Origin: Rhodobacter sp. CZR27
GTDB taxonomy: Bacteria; Pseudomonadota; Alphaproteobacteria; Rhodobacterales; Rhodobacteraceae
Direction: 5' to 3'
Length of the DNA stretch: 64,000 bases
NCBI RefSeq assembly: GCF_002407205.1
Contig: NZ_CP023548.1
Location: 124,001-188,000, forward strand
In this document: positions 55,677 through 64,000 of the stretch, piece by piece
Layout of the letters: every line of letters starts with the position of its first letter
How positions within the stretch are numbered: the stretch's first letter is position 1
Translations under genes and position numbers: made by a program
The notes under the pieces: model-generated
Told to the model about the DNA's origin: nothing
Database searches by the model: none
Seen by the model: only the letters and a program-made list of their open reading frames with translations

Positions 55677-55817
55677 TCAGTCGCGGTTGTAGTACCCGTA
55701 CATCTGTTCGAGAACGCTGAGGTTCCGCAGCTGGCGGGTGTTGCGCTCGGGCATGAAGTAGGCCGGAGCGATTTCGGCGGCGCGGGCGGCAGTCATGGGA
55801 CGATGATCGTGTTTCAT
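55677..55817 (-). CDS. Small conserved-looking protein, 46 residues
   Basis: MKHDHRPMTAARAAEIAPAY then FMPERNTRQLRNLSVLEQ and the tail MYGYYNRD. AGGAG lies 8 bases before the ATG, a strong translation start. No cysteine and no membrane helix; rich in Arg and Tyr. Not the DUF1127 pattern. The upstream part of the frame is shadow. Function not recognised. Confidence 0.65.
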   Translation of the reverse strand: MKHDHRPMTAARAAEIAPAYFMPERNTRQLRNLSVLEQMYGYYNRD

Positions 55818-56148
55818 GGTCGTTCTCCTTTGGCCACCGATATAAACCTCACAGATTTCTTGACTTCTCCCTAATGCTGCATGCCTCCCATGCCGGCGCT
55901 GCAACGCAGCGCGACACCGTGACGCAATTTTGTTGCGCGTTCATCCTTGGCCACGTGACATTGTGTCTTCGGCGCGCCGCCTGCCTCGGACGGGTCGTCG
56001 CAGGTCCGCCCGCCCGCGTCGCGAATCGCTTCGCGGGATTTCCGCGCCGCATGATTTCCCCGACTTGCCTGCCGCGTTCCGCAATCCTGCCCGATTTGTC
56101 CGCAATAGCGGTGGGACGCCTCAGACTGTGCTCACGGGAAGAACGGCA
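55818..56148. promoter_or_regulatory. Divergent regulatory region before the LysR gene
   Basis: 331 bp without a gene between the divergent small-protein and lysR genes. Its AT content is higher near 55840-55880 and 55920-55970. CGCAA-TTTTG-TTGCG (near 55923-55937) is a 5+5+5 inverted repeat and GCGAATCGCTTCGC (near 56021) another; either could be a LysR site. Nothing else is recognised. Confidence 0.4.
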
Positions 56149-57054
56149 ATGGACCGACTGACGGAAATGGAAGCCTTCGCGACGGTCGTTGACCAGGGCG
56201 GGTTCACCGATGCCGCGAAGAAGATGGGGATCTCGAAGTCGGCAGTGTCCAAGCACGTCTCCGCGCTCGAGGCGCGGCTGGGCGCACGGCTTCTGAACCG
56301 GACGACGCGGCGCGTCAGCCCGACCGAGATCGGGCTGGCCTATTACGACCGCGCCCGGCGCGTGCTGAACGACGCGGGCGAGGCCGATGCGCTGGTCACC
56401 TCGATGCAGTCGGCGCCCTCGGGCCTTCTGCGCATCTCGGTCGCGACCGACTTCGGCGTGAACCTGCTGTCGCCGATCCTCGGGGACTTCCTGCTGGAAT
56501 ATCCCGAGATCACCGTGAACATGGTGCTTAACAACCGCTATGTGGAGCTGATCTCGGAAGGCTTCGACATGGCGATCCGGGTGGGCGAGCTGGAGGACTC
56601 CAGCCTCCGGGCCCGCAAGCTGACCGATACCACGAAGCGGATGATCGCCTCGCCGCGCTACTTCGAGCGCTACGGGCGGCCGGCGAAGATCGACGACCTG
56701 AACGATCACAAGCTTCTGCATTACTCCAACCAGGCGAACGGCAACGTCTGGAAGATCACCTCGCCCACCGGCGAGAAGCGGCAGATCCGCACGGCCGGCT
56801 GGCTGACGGTGAACGACGGCCAGTCTTTGCTGAACGCGGCAATCTCGGGGCTCGGCATCGCCTATCTCCCGTCGTTCCTGTTCGCCGAGGCGATGCGCGA
56901 GGGTCTGGTGGAGGAGGCGATCCCCGGCCTGCCGGTCGAGACGCTGGGGATCTATGCCGTCTATCCGCCCGGCCGCTTCACCCAGCCCAAGGTGCGCGCC
57001 TTCATCGACTTCCTTGCGCGGCGCTATATCGACAAGGGTCCCGACCGCTGGTGA
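56149..57054 (+). CDS. LysR-family transcriptional regulator, CrgA-like
   Basis: 301 residues. N-terminal winged helix-turn-helix (MEAFATVVDQGGFTDAAKKM, then SKSAVSKHVSALEARLG) and a periplasmic-binding-type effector domain (GLLRISVATDFGVNLLSPIL to LVEEAIPGLPVE). The neighbours give no clue to the inducer or the target. Ends flush against the convergent OmpA-like gene. The upstream frame to 55930 is shadow. Confidence 0.93.
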   Translation: MDRLTEMEAFATVVDQGGFTDAAKKMGISKSAVSKHVSALEARLGARLLNRTTRRVSPTEIGLAYYDRARRVLNDAGEADALVTSMQSAPSGLLRISVATDFGVNLLSPILGDFLLEYPEITVNMVLNNRYVELISEGFDMAIRVGELEDSSLRARKLTDTTKRMIASPRYFERYGRPAKIDDLNDHKLLHYSNQANGNVWKITSPTGEKRQIRTAGWLTVNDGQSLLNAAISGLGIAYLPSFLFAEAMREGLVEEAIPGLPVETLGIYAVYPPGRFTQPKVRAFIDFLARRYIDKGPDRW

Positions 57055-58056
57055 TCAGCCGGCCGTTGCCGGCATGACCTCGACCCGGCGGTTGCGGGCG
57101 CGGCCCTCCTCGGTGCCGTTGGGCGCCCGCGGCGCGAGCGATCCGACGCCCTCGGCCGTCACCTGATCACCCGCCACGCCGTGCCGGGCGATCAGCCGGT
57201 CGCGCACGGATTCCGCCCGCGCCCGTGACAGGGCCACGTTCGCGGTCAGGCCGCCGGAGGCGTCGGTATGCCCGACCAGCGCCACCCGCCGCGCCGGATC
57301 CTGCGCGAGCCAGTCCGCCAACTCGGCGAGAGAGGCATAGCTGCCCTCGGCCAGCTCCGCCGAGCCGCTGGCGAAGACCAGATCCTCCAGCACCGCCGAT
57401 CCTCCCAGCGACAACCTGCTGCCGAGGGAATCGCCCGGCGGCTCGGGCGTGGCTTCCGGCGCGTCCGGCGGTGCCGGCATCCCGGCAGGGGCGGGGTCCG
57501 CCTCGGGTGCCGGATCGCCTGTCGCCGCGGCGACGCGGATAACCTGCGCGAAACCTGAGGCGGCCGAGCGGCTGACCAGCAGGCTCACCGCCTCGGGCCC
57601 GGCGGGTGTGTCCCGCAGCCCGGCATAGAAGCGGAAATCGCCAAGATCGACATGCATGTCCGGCTCGGGCAGGACGTCGGTCGCATAGCGGAAGTCGAAC
57701 CCGCCGCAGCCATCCGTCTCGCACTGGAATAGGGTCCGGAACCCCTCCGCCTCGAGCGAAGACCGCAGCGGTGCAAGCAAGTCCAGGGTCGAGCCGGCGG
57801 CGGCATCGCGACGCCATGCGCTGCGGGTGACGGTGCCCTCGATCACGCGGACGGGCAGGCCCTGCTCCACCCAGCGCCCGATCGGCAGGCGATAGCTTGC
57901 GCCGTTCTCCTGCACACGCTCGGCCAGCGTCCATGGCTGGGGCAGGTCAAGGGCAAGCGCAAATGCCGGCGGCCCGATCAGCACCGCTGCGACCGTTCCC
58001 GCAAAGGTCGCCATGCTGCGGCGCCGGACCGCCCGACGCGAACCTGATCCTGCCAC
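57055..58056 (-). CDS. OmpA-family C-terminal domain protein
   Basis: 333 residues. Signal peptide (about 1-35, FAGTVAAVLIGPPAFALA), an N-terminal domain with one C-x4-C pair (QCETDGCGGFDFRYATDV), a Pro/Ala/Glu-rich spacer (about 185-215), then the OmpA peptidoglycan-binding domain (VALVGHTDASGGLTANVALSRARAESV and ARNRRVEV). It should tether the outer membrane or periplasm to murein. Convergent with lysR without any gap. Confidence 0.9.
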   Translation of the reverse strand: MAGSGSRRAVRRRSMATFAGTVAAVLIGPPAFALALDLPQPWTLAERVQENGASYRLPIGRWVEQGLPVRVIEGTVTRSAWRRDAAAGSTLDLLAPLRSSLEAEGFRTLFQCETDGCGGFDFRYATDVLPEPDMHVDLGDFRFYAGLRDTPAGPEAVSLLVSRSAASGFAQVIRVAAATGDPAPEADPAPAGMPAPPDAPEATPEPPGDSLGSRLSLGGSAVLEDLVFASGSAELAEGSYASLAELADWLAQDPARRVALVGHTDASGGLTANVALSRARAESVRDRLIARHGVAGDQVTAEGVGSLAPRAPNGTEEGRARNRRVEVMPATAG

Positions 58057-58077
58057 CTGCTCCGGCCTCTCTCGGGC

Positions 58078-58788
58078 TCATTTCATTCGATAGTGATACT
58101 GTCCCACAACTTGCAGCCCCAGAGAAGCATAGAGCGCGCGCGCCGGCAGATTTGCGCTTGTAACGACAAGGGAAAATCGTGTGGCGCCATGATCTTGAGC
58201 CCAACATGCTGCACGCCGCAGCATGTTGTTGGCCGATCCCAGCCGGCGCAGCGAGGGGGTTACCTCCAGCGCATGAAGCATCGCATCCCTGCCGTGGATG
58301 GCGACGAAGGCCGCCCCGGACGGCCGGTCGTCCTGACGGCCGAGCAGGCAGCATTTCGGGACGGCGACGCGCTCCATCACCGCCACGCGCTCCGGTCCGA
58401 TGCCGCCTTCGGACCAAAGGTCGCGCACGATGCCGAGCGGAGGCCAATGCGGAAAGGCCGCCATTCCCGAGGGCGGTTCCGCCGCCAGCGCCGTCACCGG
58501 CGCGGCATAGGCGGTCACGGGGTCCACGATCCGGTAGCCGCGCTGCTCCAGGGCTGCGTCCAGCGCCTCCTCGCCGGCACGCAGCATGAACAGCGCGGGC
58601 TGCCCCAGCGCCGCCATCGCGGCCTCGGCCCCGGGAAGGTCCTCGGGCGTCCATTCTGCTTCGGCCGTCGCGGCCGAGACGCGCTTGCCGCCGCCCCGGC
58701 CGTCGCGGATCGTCCAGGGACCGATGCGGCGGTGCGCTGCCGGCGGCCAGGTCGCCTCGAGCGTGGCGTAAAGCTCGGCCGGGGTCAT
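58078..58788 (-). CDS. GNAT-family N-acetyltransferase
   Basis: 236 residues. The acetyl-CoA site is in the C-terminal half: LHALEVTPSLRRLGSANNML, ACWAQDHGATRFSLVV and ANLPARALYASLGL. The N-terminal half (about 1-110) has no recognised pattern. Substrate unknown. Overlaps the CinA-like gene by 4 bases, so they are probably co-translated. Confidence 0.85.
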   Translation of the reverse strand: MTPAELYATLEATWPPAAHRRIGPWTIRDGRGGGKRVSAATAEAEWTPEDLPGAEAAMAALGQPALFMLRAGEEALDAALEQRGYRIVDPVTAYAAPVTALAAEPPSGMAAFPHWPPLGIVRDLWSEGGIGPERVAVMERVAVPKCCLLGRQDDRPSGAAFVAIHGRDAMLHALEVTPSLRRLGSANNMLRRAACWAQDHGATRFSLVVTSANLPARALYASLGLQVVGQYHYRMK

Positions 58789-59516
58789 CGCGGCTGCGGG
58801 AACAGCGCGGCGAGCCGCGTCATCGCCTCCGAGATCCGGCCCGGATCGGTTCCCCGGATCACCAGGTTCGCGCCATAGGCGCCGTTCTGGATGAAGGGAT
58901 AGCTGCCCATCTGAAGGTCAGGATAGTCGGCGGCAAGCGCGGCGAAGGGGGCGGCGATCTCGCCCTCGCCGCGGTCCACCCGCAGCGACTGGCTGAGCAG
59001 CGGCTCGCCCCCCGTCAGCGTCGGCAGGACCGAGGCCACCATCGCCTGGAAGATGTTCGGCACGCCGGCCATCACGTGCACGTTGCCGATGGTGAAGCCC
59101 GGCGCGGCCGAGACCGGGTTGTCGATCAGCGTGGCGCCTTCCGGGATGCGCGCCATCCGCTGGCGCGCCTCGTTGAACTCCAGCCCGGTGCGCGCGTAAT
59201 GGGCTGCCAGCAGCCGGTAGGCGTCCTCGCGGATGCCGATGGGCACGCCGAAGGCCTCGGCGATCGCCTCGGCGGTGATGTCGTCATGCGTGGGTCCGAT
59301 GCCGCCCGAGGTGAAGACGTCGTCCCAGCGGGCACGAAGGGCGTTCACCGCCTCGATGATCGCGGCGCGGTCATCGGCCACGCAGCGGATCTCGCACAGG
59401 CGGATGCCGTGGCGCGTCAGTTCGCCCGCCAGATAGTGGCTGTTGCCATCCCGGGTGCGGCCCGAGAGTATCTCGTCCCCGATCACGAGCATGGCGGCGG
59501 TGGGGTTCGCAGGCAT
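58785..59516 (-). CDS. CinA-like molybdopterin-binding domain protein
   Basis: 243 residues: MLVIGDEILSGRTRDGNSHYLAGEL, then TSGGIGPTHDDITAEAIAEAFG and the RMARIPEGATLIDNPVSAAPGF section are the MoaB/Mog-like fold of the CinA N-terminal domain. It lacks the C-terminal nicotinamide-nucleotide amidase domain of full CinA. Similar single-domain proteins have been linked to NAD-related pyrophosphatase activity. GGAGGAGCC precedes the ATG. Confidence 0.88.
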   Translation of the reverse strand: MPANPTAAMLVIGDEILSGRTRDGNSHYLAGELTRHGIRLCEIRCVADDRAAIIEAVNALRARWDDVFTSGGIGPTHDDITAEAIAEAFGVPIGIREDAYRLLAAHYARTGLEFNEARQRMARIPEGATLIDNPVSAAPGFTIGNVHVMAGVPNIFQAMVASVLPTLTGGEPLLSQSLRVDRGEGEIAAPFAALAADYPDLQMGSYPFIQNGAYGANLVIRGTDPGRISEAMTRLAALFPQPR

Positions 59517-59610
59517 CGGCTCCTCCCTTCGAATGGAGAAGCTATAGGGCCGCAGGCAGGCCGTTTCAAACCTTTCGCGGGCCGCTGCGGTCTGGCAAAG
59601 GTCCGAAAGC

Positions 59611-59639
59611 TTGACTATCTTCGTCCGGAAAGGTTACCG
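59611..59639 (+). promoter_or_regulatory. Candidate promoter of map
   Basis: TTGACT (59611-59616), a 17-base spacer and TTACCG (59634-59639) lie 31 bases before the map start. The -35 is good, the -10 poor, as is common in GC-rich alphaproteobacteria. Confidence 0.35.
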
Positions 59640-59669
59640 GCAAGCGACCAGACCAGAAGGACAGGCCCA

Positions 59670-60488
59670 GTGGACGAGACGCGCGGGCGCATCACCAAGA
59701 ACGGCATCCGGATCTACGACCCCGAGGACTTTCAGGGCATGCGGACGGCCGGGCGCATCGCGGCCGAGATCCTCGATGTCGTCTGCCCGCTGGTGCAGCC
59801 CGGAGTGACCACGGCCGAGATCGACCAGTTCATCACCGACGAGATCGGGCGGCGCGGCGTGACCTCGGCCACCATCGGCTACAAGGGCTACCAGCACGCC
59901 TCGTGCATCTCGGTGAACCACGTGGTCTGCCACGGGATCCCGGGTGCGAAGGTGCTGAAGGATGGCGACATCCTGAACATCGACGTGACGGTGATCGTCG
60001 ATGGCTGGTATGGCGACACGAGCCGGATGTATGTGGCGGGCATGCTGGGCCGCAAGGCGGAACGGCTGCTCGAGGTCACCCACGACGCGCTGATGAAGGG
60101 CATCGAGGTGGTGAAACCGGGCGCCACCTTCGGCGACATCGGCGCCGCGATCCAGACCCATGTCGAGAACAACCGCATGTCGGTTGTGCGCGATTTCTGC
60201 GGCCATGGCCTCGGCCGGGTGTTCCACGCGCCGCCGAACGTGCTGCACTACGGCCGCGCCGGCACCGGACCCGTGCTCGAGGAAGGCATGTTCTTCACCA
60301 TCGAGCCGATGGTGAACCTCGGCCGGCCCGAGACCAAGGTGCTCGCCGACGACTGGACCGCCGTCACCCGCGACAAGTCGCTTTCCGCGCAGTTCGAGCA
60401 TTCGGTGGGCGTGACCGCGGACGGCTGCGAGATCTTCACGCTGTCGCCCGCCGGCCGGTTCTACCCCACCTGGCCGGTGTCCGAGTAA
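59670..60488 (+). CDS. map: Methionine aminopeptidase
   Basis: 272 residues from a GTG start preceded by AAGGACA. The metal ligands are visible: NIDVTVIVDGWYGDTSRM (two aspartates), GHGLGRVFH, EEGMFFTIEPMV and FEHSVGVT. It removes the initiator methionine of new proteins. It is divergent from the CinA-like gene; the frame is open far upstream across it, which is shadow. Confidence 0.96.
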   Translation: MDETRGRITKNGIRIYDPEDFQGMRTAGRIAAEILDVVCPLVQPGVTTAEIDQFITDEIGRRGVTSATIGYKGYQHASCISVNHVVCHGIPGAKVLKDGDILNIDVTVIVDGWYGDTSRMYVAGMLGRKAERLLEVTHDALMKGIEVVKPGATFGDIGAAIQTHVENNRMSVVRDFCGHGLGRVFHAPPNVLHYGRAGTGPVLEEGMFFTIEPMVNLGRPETKVLADDWTAVTRDKSLSAQFEHSVGVTADGCEIFTLSPAGRFYPTWPVSE

Positions 60489-60491
60489 GCC

Positions 60492-61361
60492 TCAGCGGCT
60501 GAAGGTGATCGGCAGGGTGAAGGTATAGCTCGGGTCGGTCAGGGCCGTGGGCGCGCTCGGGAACCGACCGGCAGAGGTGACCGCGCGCAGCGCAAGCTGG
60601 TCGAGCCGGGCGTTCCCCGAGGACCGCGCCACCGAGGCCGCGCCGAGGCTTCCGCCTTGGGCCACCGTCAGCCGCACCACGACTTCACCCGCCATCCCCT
60701 GCGCGGACCGCGTGCGTCGCTGGATGCGCTTGCGGATCTCTGCTCCCCACCGCGCCTTCAGATTGTCCACCTCGCCTTTCGAGGCCGCCGCAACGGCCCG
60801 GCCCGCGGCCTGGGGCTGCGGTGCCTGCGCCTGTTGCGGTGGCGGCGCGACCGTCCGCTTCGTCTCGCGCTTCGCCTCGGGCACGGGTTCCCGAACGGGC
60901 GGGTGCAGCGGCCGCGGCCGGGGGCGAAGCTCGGGCGGTGCCTCCGCGACCTGCTGGGGCGGGGGCGGCGGCGGATCGTAGGCAAGGCTGTCGGGGACAG
61001 GGGGCGCGAGATCGGGCAGCGGCTCCACCTCTGCCGGCGGCCGCGGATCCGGCGGTGGCGGGGCAAGGTCCGGCGCGAGGTCGGCCATCTCCTCGACCGG
61101 GCGCGCGACCGGCGCCTCGGTCATCGGCACTTCCGGCGCGGGCTCGGGTGCGGCGATGGCAGCCGAGGCGGCCGGGGCGAGATCCATGTAGACGGCATCC
61201 TGCAGCGCATCGCTCCGCCCGAGGTTCTCGCTGCGCATCACGGCCGTGGTGGCTGCCGCCGCGGTCGCTGCCACCGTCAGAGCGGCGAGCGACCAGCCCG
61301 CCAGTTCGCGCCGCAGGTGGCGCGGCCCGAGGCTGTGGCGCCAATCCGCGAGATGGCTCAT
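60492..61361 (-). CDS. tonB: TonB protein
   Basis: 289 residues. One membrane anchor near 22-45, a long Pro-rich spacer (about 65-190) with many PAP, PEP and PPPP runs, and the C-terminal TonB domain (KRIQRRTRSAQGMAGEVVVRL, RSSGNARLDQLALRAV, TFTLPITF). It transmits proton-motive force to outer-membrane receptors. Overlaps exbD by 4 bases. Its end faces map with a gap of 3 bp. Confidence 0.92.
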   Translation of the reverse strand: MSHLADWRHSLGPRHLRRELAGWSLAALTVAATAAAATTAVMRSENLGRSDALQDAVYMDLAPAASAAIAAPEPAPEVPMTEAPVARPVEEMADLAPDLAPPPPDPRPPAEVEPLPDLAPPVPDSLAYDPPPPPPQQVAEAPPELRPRPRPLHPPVREPVPEAKRETKRTVAPPPQQAQAPQPQAAGRAVAAASKGEVDNLKARWGAEIRKRIQRRTRSAQGMAGEVVVRLTVAQGGSLGAASVARSSGNARLDQLALRAVTSAGRFPSAPTALTDPSYTFTLPITFSR

Positions 61362-61789
61362 GGCGCCGCCCCCGGCCGGGCCTCGAGGCCGACCAGGGCC
61401 ACCTTGAGGTAGCCCGCCCCGCGCAGCAGGTCCATCACCCGCATCACGTCGCCATAGGCCACGGCCTCGTCGGCGCGCAGGAAGATCCGGGTCTCGCGGT
61501 CGCCGCCGGTGGCCGCATCAAGCTGCGCGCCAAGCCCCTCGCGCGCCACGGCGGCGTTCTTCAGCGAGAGCGTCAGGTCCTTCTGCAGGCTCAGGAACAC
61601 CGGCTCGTCCGGGCGCTGGCTGCGGCTGGCGGTCGAGCCCGGCAGGTCCACCGGCACGTCCACCGTCGAAAGCGGTGCCGCCACCATGAAGATGATCAGC
61701 AAGACAAGGATCACGTCGATGAAGGGTGTGACGTTGATCTCATGCGTCTCGGCCAGCTCGTCCTCGCCGTTGCTCCGGAACCCCGCCAT
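61358..61789 (-). CDS. exbD: ExbD/TolR family protein
   Basis: 143 residues. HEINVTPFIDVILVLLIIFMVAAPL is the anchor helix with the proton-path aspartate (about D25); the rest is periplasmic (SLQKDLTLSLKNA, IFLRADEAVAYGDVMRVMDLL). Works with ExbB and TonB. Starts 3 bp after exbB stops. Confidence 0.94.
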   Translation of the reverse strand: MAGFRSNGEDELAETHEINVTPFIDVILVLLIIFMVAAPLSTVDVPVDLPGSTASRSQRPDEPVFLSLQKDLTLSLKNAAVAREGLGAQLDAATGGDRETRIFLRADEAVAYGDVMRVMDLLRGAGYLKVALVGLEARPGAAP

Positions 61790-61792
61790 GCC

Positions 61793-62737
<945 letters not shown>

Positions 62738-62832
62738 CCGGAATTCGCCGCCCCCCGGCGGCACTGTGTTTCTGGCTTGTGTCTCGCTGGCCGGCAGGTA
62801 TCCGAGTCGCAGCAAGGTCGCGGCTGCGCCCC

Positions 62833-62860
62833 GTTTACTGTATGTTTACCAAAATGGTCA
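62833..62860. promoter_or_regulatory. Candidate operator upstream of exbB-exbD-tonB
   Basis: GTTTAC occurs twice with an 11-base period (62833-62838 and 62844-62849), and TTACCA-AAA-TGGTCA (62846-62860) is an imperfect palindrome that shares the second copy. It lies about 100-120 bases before the exbB start, in an AT-richer spot. It matches no iron-box consensus exactly. Confidence 0.3.
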
Positions 62861-62972
62861 AGTTTTCAGAGCGGTCAAAGCGCCGCGGTCCCACTGTCGG
62901 CGGAAGCGTCCGCCCACGCGCCGCCTCGCCCGCGCAGGCAAAAGTCGCGTTGGAGTTTACGAGCGTCCTGCC

Positions 62973-63830
62973 TCAGAGGATCGGCTTGCCGCCGGTGACG
63001 GCGATGGTCGCCCCCGAGGTGTAGCTCGACAGCGGATCTGCCAGCATCACATAGGCCGTCGCCAGTTCCGCCGGCTGGCCGGGGCGCTGCATCGGCACCT
63101 GCTTGCCGAAGTTTCTCACCTTCTCCCCCGGCATGGTCGAGGGAATGAGCGGCGTCCACACCGGACCCGGTGCGACGCAGTTCACCCGGATTTCCTTTTC
63201 CGCCAGCATCTGCGCCAACCCGCCGGTGAAGTTCTGGATCGCGCCCTTGGTGGTGGCATAGGCCAGAAGATGCGGGCTGGGCGTGTCGGCATTGACCGAT
63301 GTCGTGTTGATGATCGAGCTTCCCGGCCGCATGTGCGGCACGGCGGCCTTGGACAGGTAGAACATCGCGTGGATGTTGACGCGGAAGGTCAGCTCCCACT
63401 CCTCGTCCGGGATCTCGTCCAGATCGCTGAACGAGGCCTGATGCGCCGCATTGTTCACGAGGATGTCGATGCCGCCCAGTTCGGACACCGCCCGGTCGAT
63501 GATCGCCCGGCAATGCTCCGCGTCCTGGATGTCGCCGCGCACCAGCACCGCCTTGCGGCCTGCCTCGGTGACCAGCCGCTCCGTCTCGGCGGCGTCCTCG
63601 TCCTCCGAGAGGTAGGAGATCAGCACATCCGCCCCCTCGCGCGCGAAGGCCAGCGCCACGGCGCGTCCGATGCCGCTGTCGGCGCCCGTGATCACCGCCT
63701 TCATGTCGCGGAGCTTCCCCGAGCCGCGATAGCTTTTCTCGCCATGATCCGGCGGCGGATCGAGCTTCGCGGTGGTGCCCGGCATGGACTGGGCCTGATC
63801 GGGGAACGGCGGTTTCGGGTGGTCTGTCAT
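62973..63830 (-). CDS. SDR-family oxidoreductase, YghA/general-stress-protein-39 type
   Basis: 285 residues. An N-terminal extension (about 1-40) rich in Pro with PFPDQAQSMPG, then the Rossmann motif ITGADSGIGRAVA, NNAAHQ, the catalytic SVNADTPSPHLLAYATTKGA (Ser-Tyr-Lys) and PGPVWTPLIPST. NADPH-linked aldehyde or alcohol conversion is likely. GGAGGCCAGG precedes the ATG. Relatives belong to general stress regulons. Confidence 0.92.
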   Translation of the reverse strand: MTDHPKPPFPDQAQSMPGTTAKLDPPPDHGEKSYRGSGKLRDMKAVITGADSGIGRAVALAFAREGADVLISYLSEDEDAAETERLVTEAGRKAVLVRGDIQDAEHCRAIIDRAVSELGGIDILVNNAAHQASFSDLDEIPDEEWELTFRVNIHAMFYLSKAAVPHMRPGSSIINTTSVNADTPSPHLLAYATTKGAIQNFTGGLAQMLAEKEIRVNCVAPGPVWTPLIPSTMPGEKVRNFGKQVPMQRPGQPAELATAYVMLADPLSSYTSGATIAVTGGKPIL

Positions 63831-63980
63831 CCTGGCCTCCACTGACGGGATCGGACCGGGCAACCCGCAGCGCCGGCCGATGTTCCGGGCGGCAGACGAA
63901 GGCCCAGCGCCCGGCTTGACCGCCGCGGGCCCGGCCCGCATCATCGGCCGTCTCGGAAGAACAGCGGAGGGAGGAGGCCC

Positions 63981-64000
63981 ATGGCGGGCTTCGATGCCGC
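63981..64000 (+). CDS. Start of a gene truncated by the window edge
   Basis: ATG at 63981 with GGAGGAGG 5-6 bases upstream opens MAGFDA before the window ends. Too little is present to name it. It would be divergent from the SDR gene, with 150 bp between them. Confidence 0.5.

Noticed and set aside
59076..59669. Upstream extension of map into the CinA-like gene
   Set aside because: Antisense to a well-supported gene; map length fits the GTG at 59670.
60780..61200. Repeat array in tonB
   Set aside because: It is the Pro-rich periplasmic spacer common to TonB proteins, not a DNA repeat element.

Overview
This GC-rich 64 kb window reads as chromosomal DNA of a photosynthetic-type alphaproteobacterium of the Rhodobacteraceae, most likely close to Rhodobacter/Cereibacter sphaeroides. 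The main reasons are the regB / senC-regA (prrB / prrC-prrA) redox locus next to an H-NS-like hvrA/spb gene, the gene order divL-tsaE-amgK-murU-addB-addA-trxA, and a perfect CtrA box upstream of divL. I saw no insertion sequence, prophage, CRISPR array or rRNA operon. There is one tRNA (Lys, UUU).

Layout. 0-4.7 kb: a TrpB paralogue, ahcY, a GT8 glycosyltransferase, an HD hydrolase and hvrA/spb. 4.8-7.6 kb: regA and senC on the minus strand, regB divergent on the plus strand. 7.7-18.2 kb: a long plus-strand run from a kinase-less DivL-type PAS protein through tsaE, the peptidoglycan-sugar recycling pair amgK-murU and the AddBA recombination nuclease to thioredoxin, closed by a clear terminator. 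18.2-21.2 kb: a capsule-type glycosyltransferase-like gene, then hslVU. 21.2-29.1 kb: a surface-glycan region with a minus-strand operon (MaoC, SDR, FkbH, carrier protein, MBOAT) divergent from a membrane-anchored SGNH-like protein, followed by an orphan rfbF and a GT2 glycosyltransferase. 29.4-37.7 kb: a tiny membrane protein, an M20 peptidase, trehalose synthesis (otsBA), DUF4142, DUF3008, topoisomerase IB and an MFS exporter. 37.8-44.1 kb: purU, a class III aminotransferase with a SsuABC/TauABC-type importer, DUF72 and tRNA-Lys. 44.3-50.9 kb: dapF-mtaB, then gpmI-envC-ctpA-rppH. 50.9-53.1 kb: accD-folC. 53.3-55.8 kb: poorly known small genes. 55.8-60.5 kb: LysR, OmpA-like, GNAT, CinA-like and map. 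60.5-62.7 kb: exbB-exbD-tonB. The window ends with an SDR and the start of one more gene.

The most interesting system is at 21.2-27.2 kb. It has the parts list of a Dlt system (carrier protein, MBOAT, SGNH protein), but the D-alanine ligase DltA is replaced by an FkbH-type glyceryl-loading enzyme plus a MaoC hydratase and a short-chain dehydrogenase. I infer that it makes a small hydroxyacyl group on a carrier protein and exports it to decorate a periplasmic or surface glycan. The second most interesting point is the DivL protein, which stops after its PAS domains and has no kinase core.

Start codons were chosen from ribosome binding sites, overlaps and family lengths. Functions are assigned from motifs read by eye; no database search was run.
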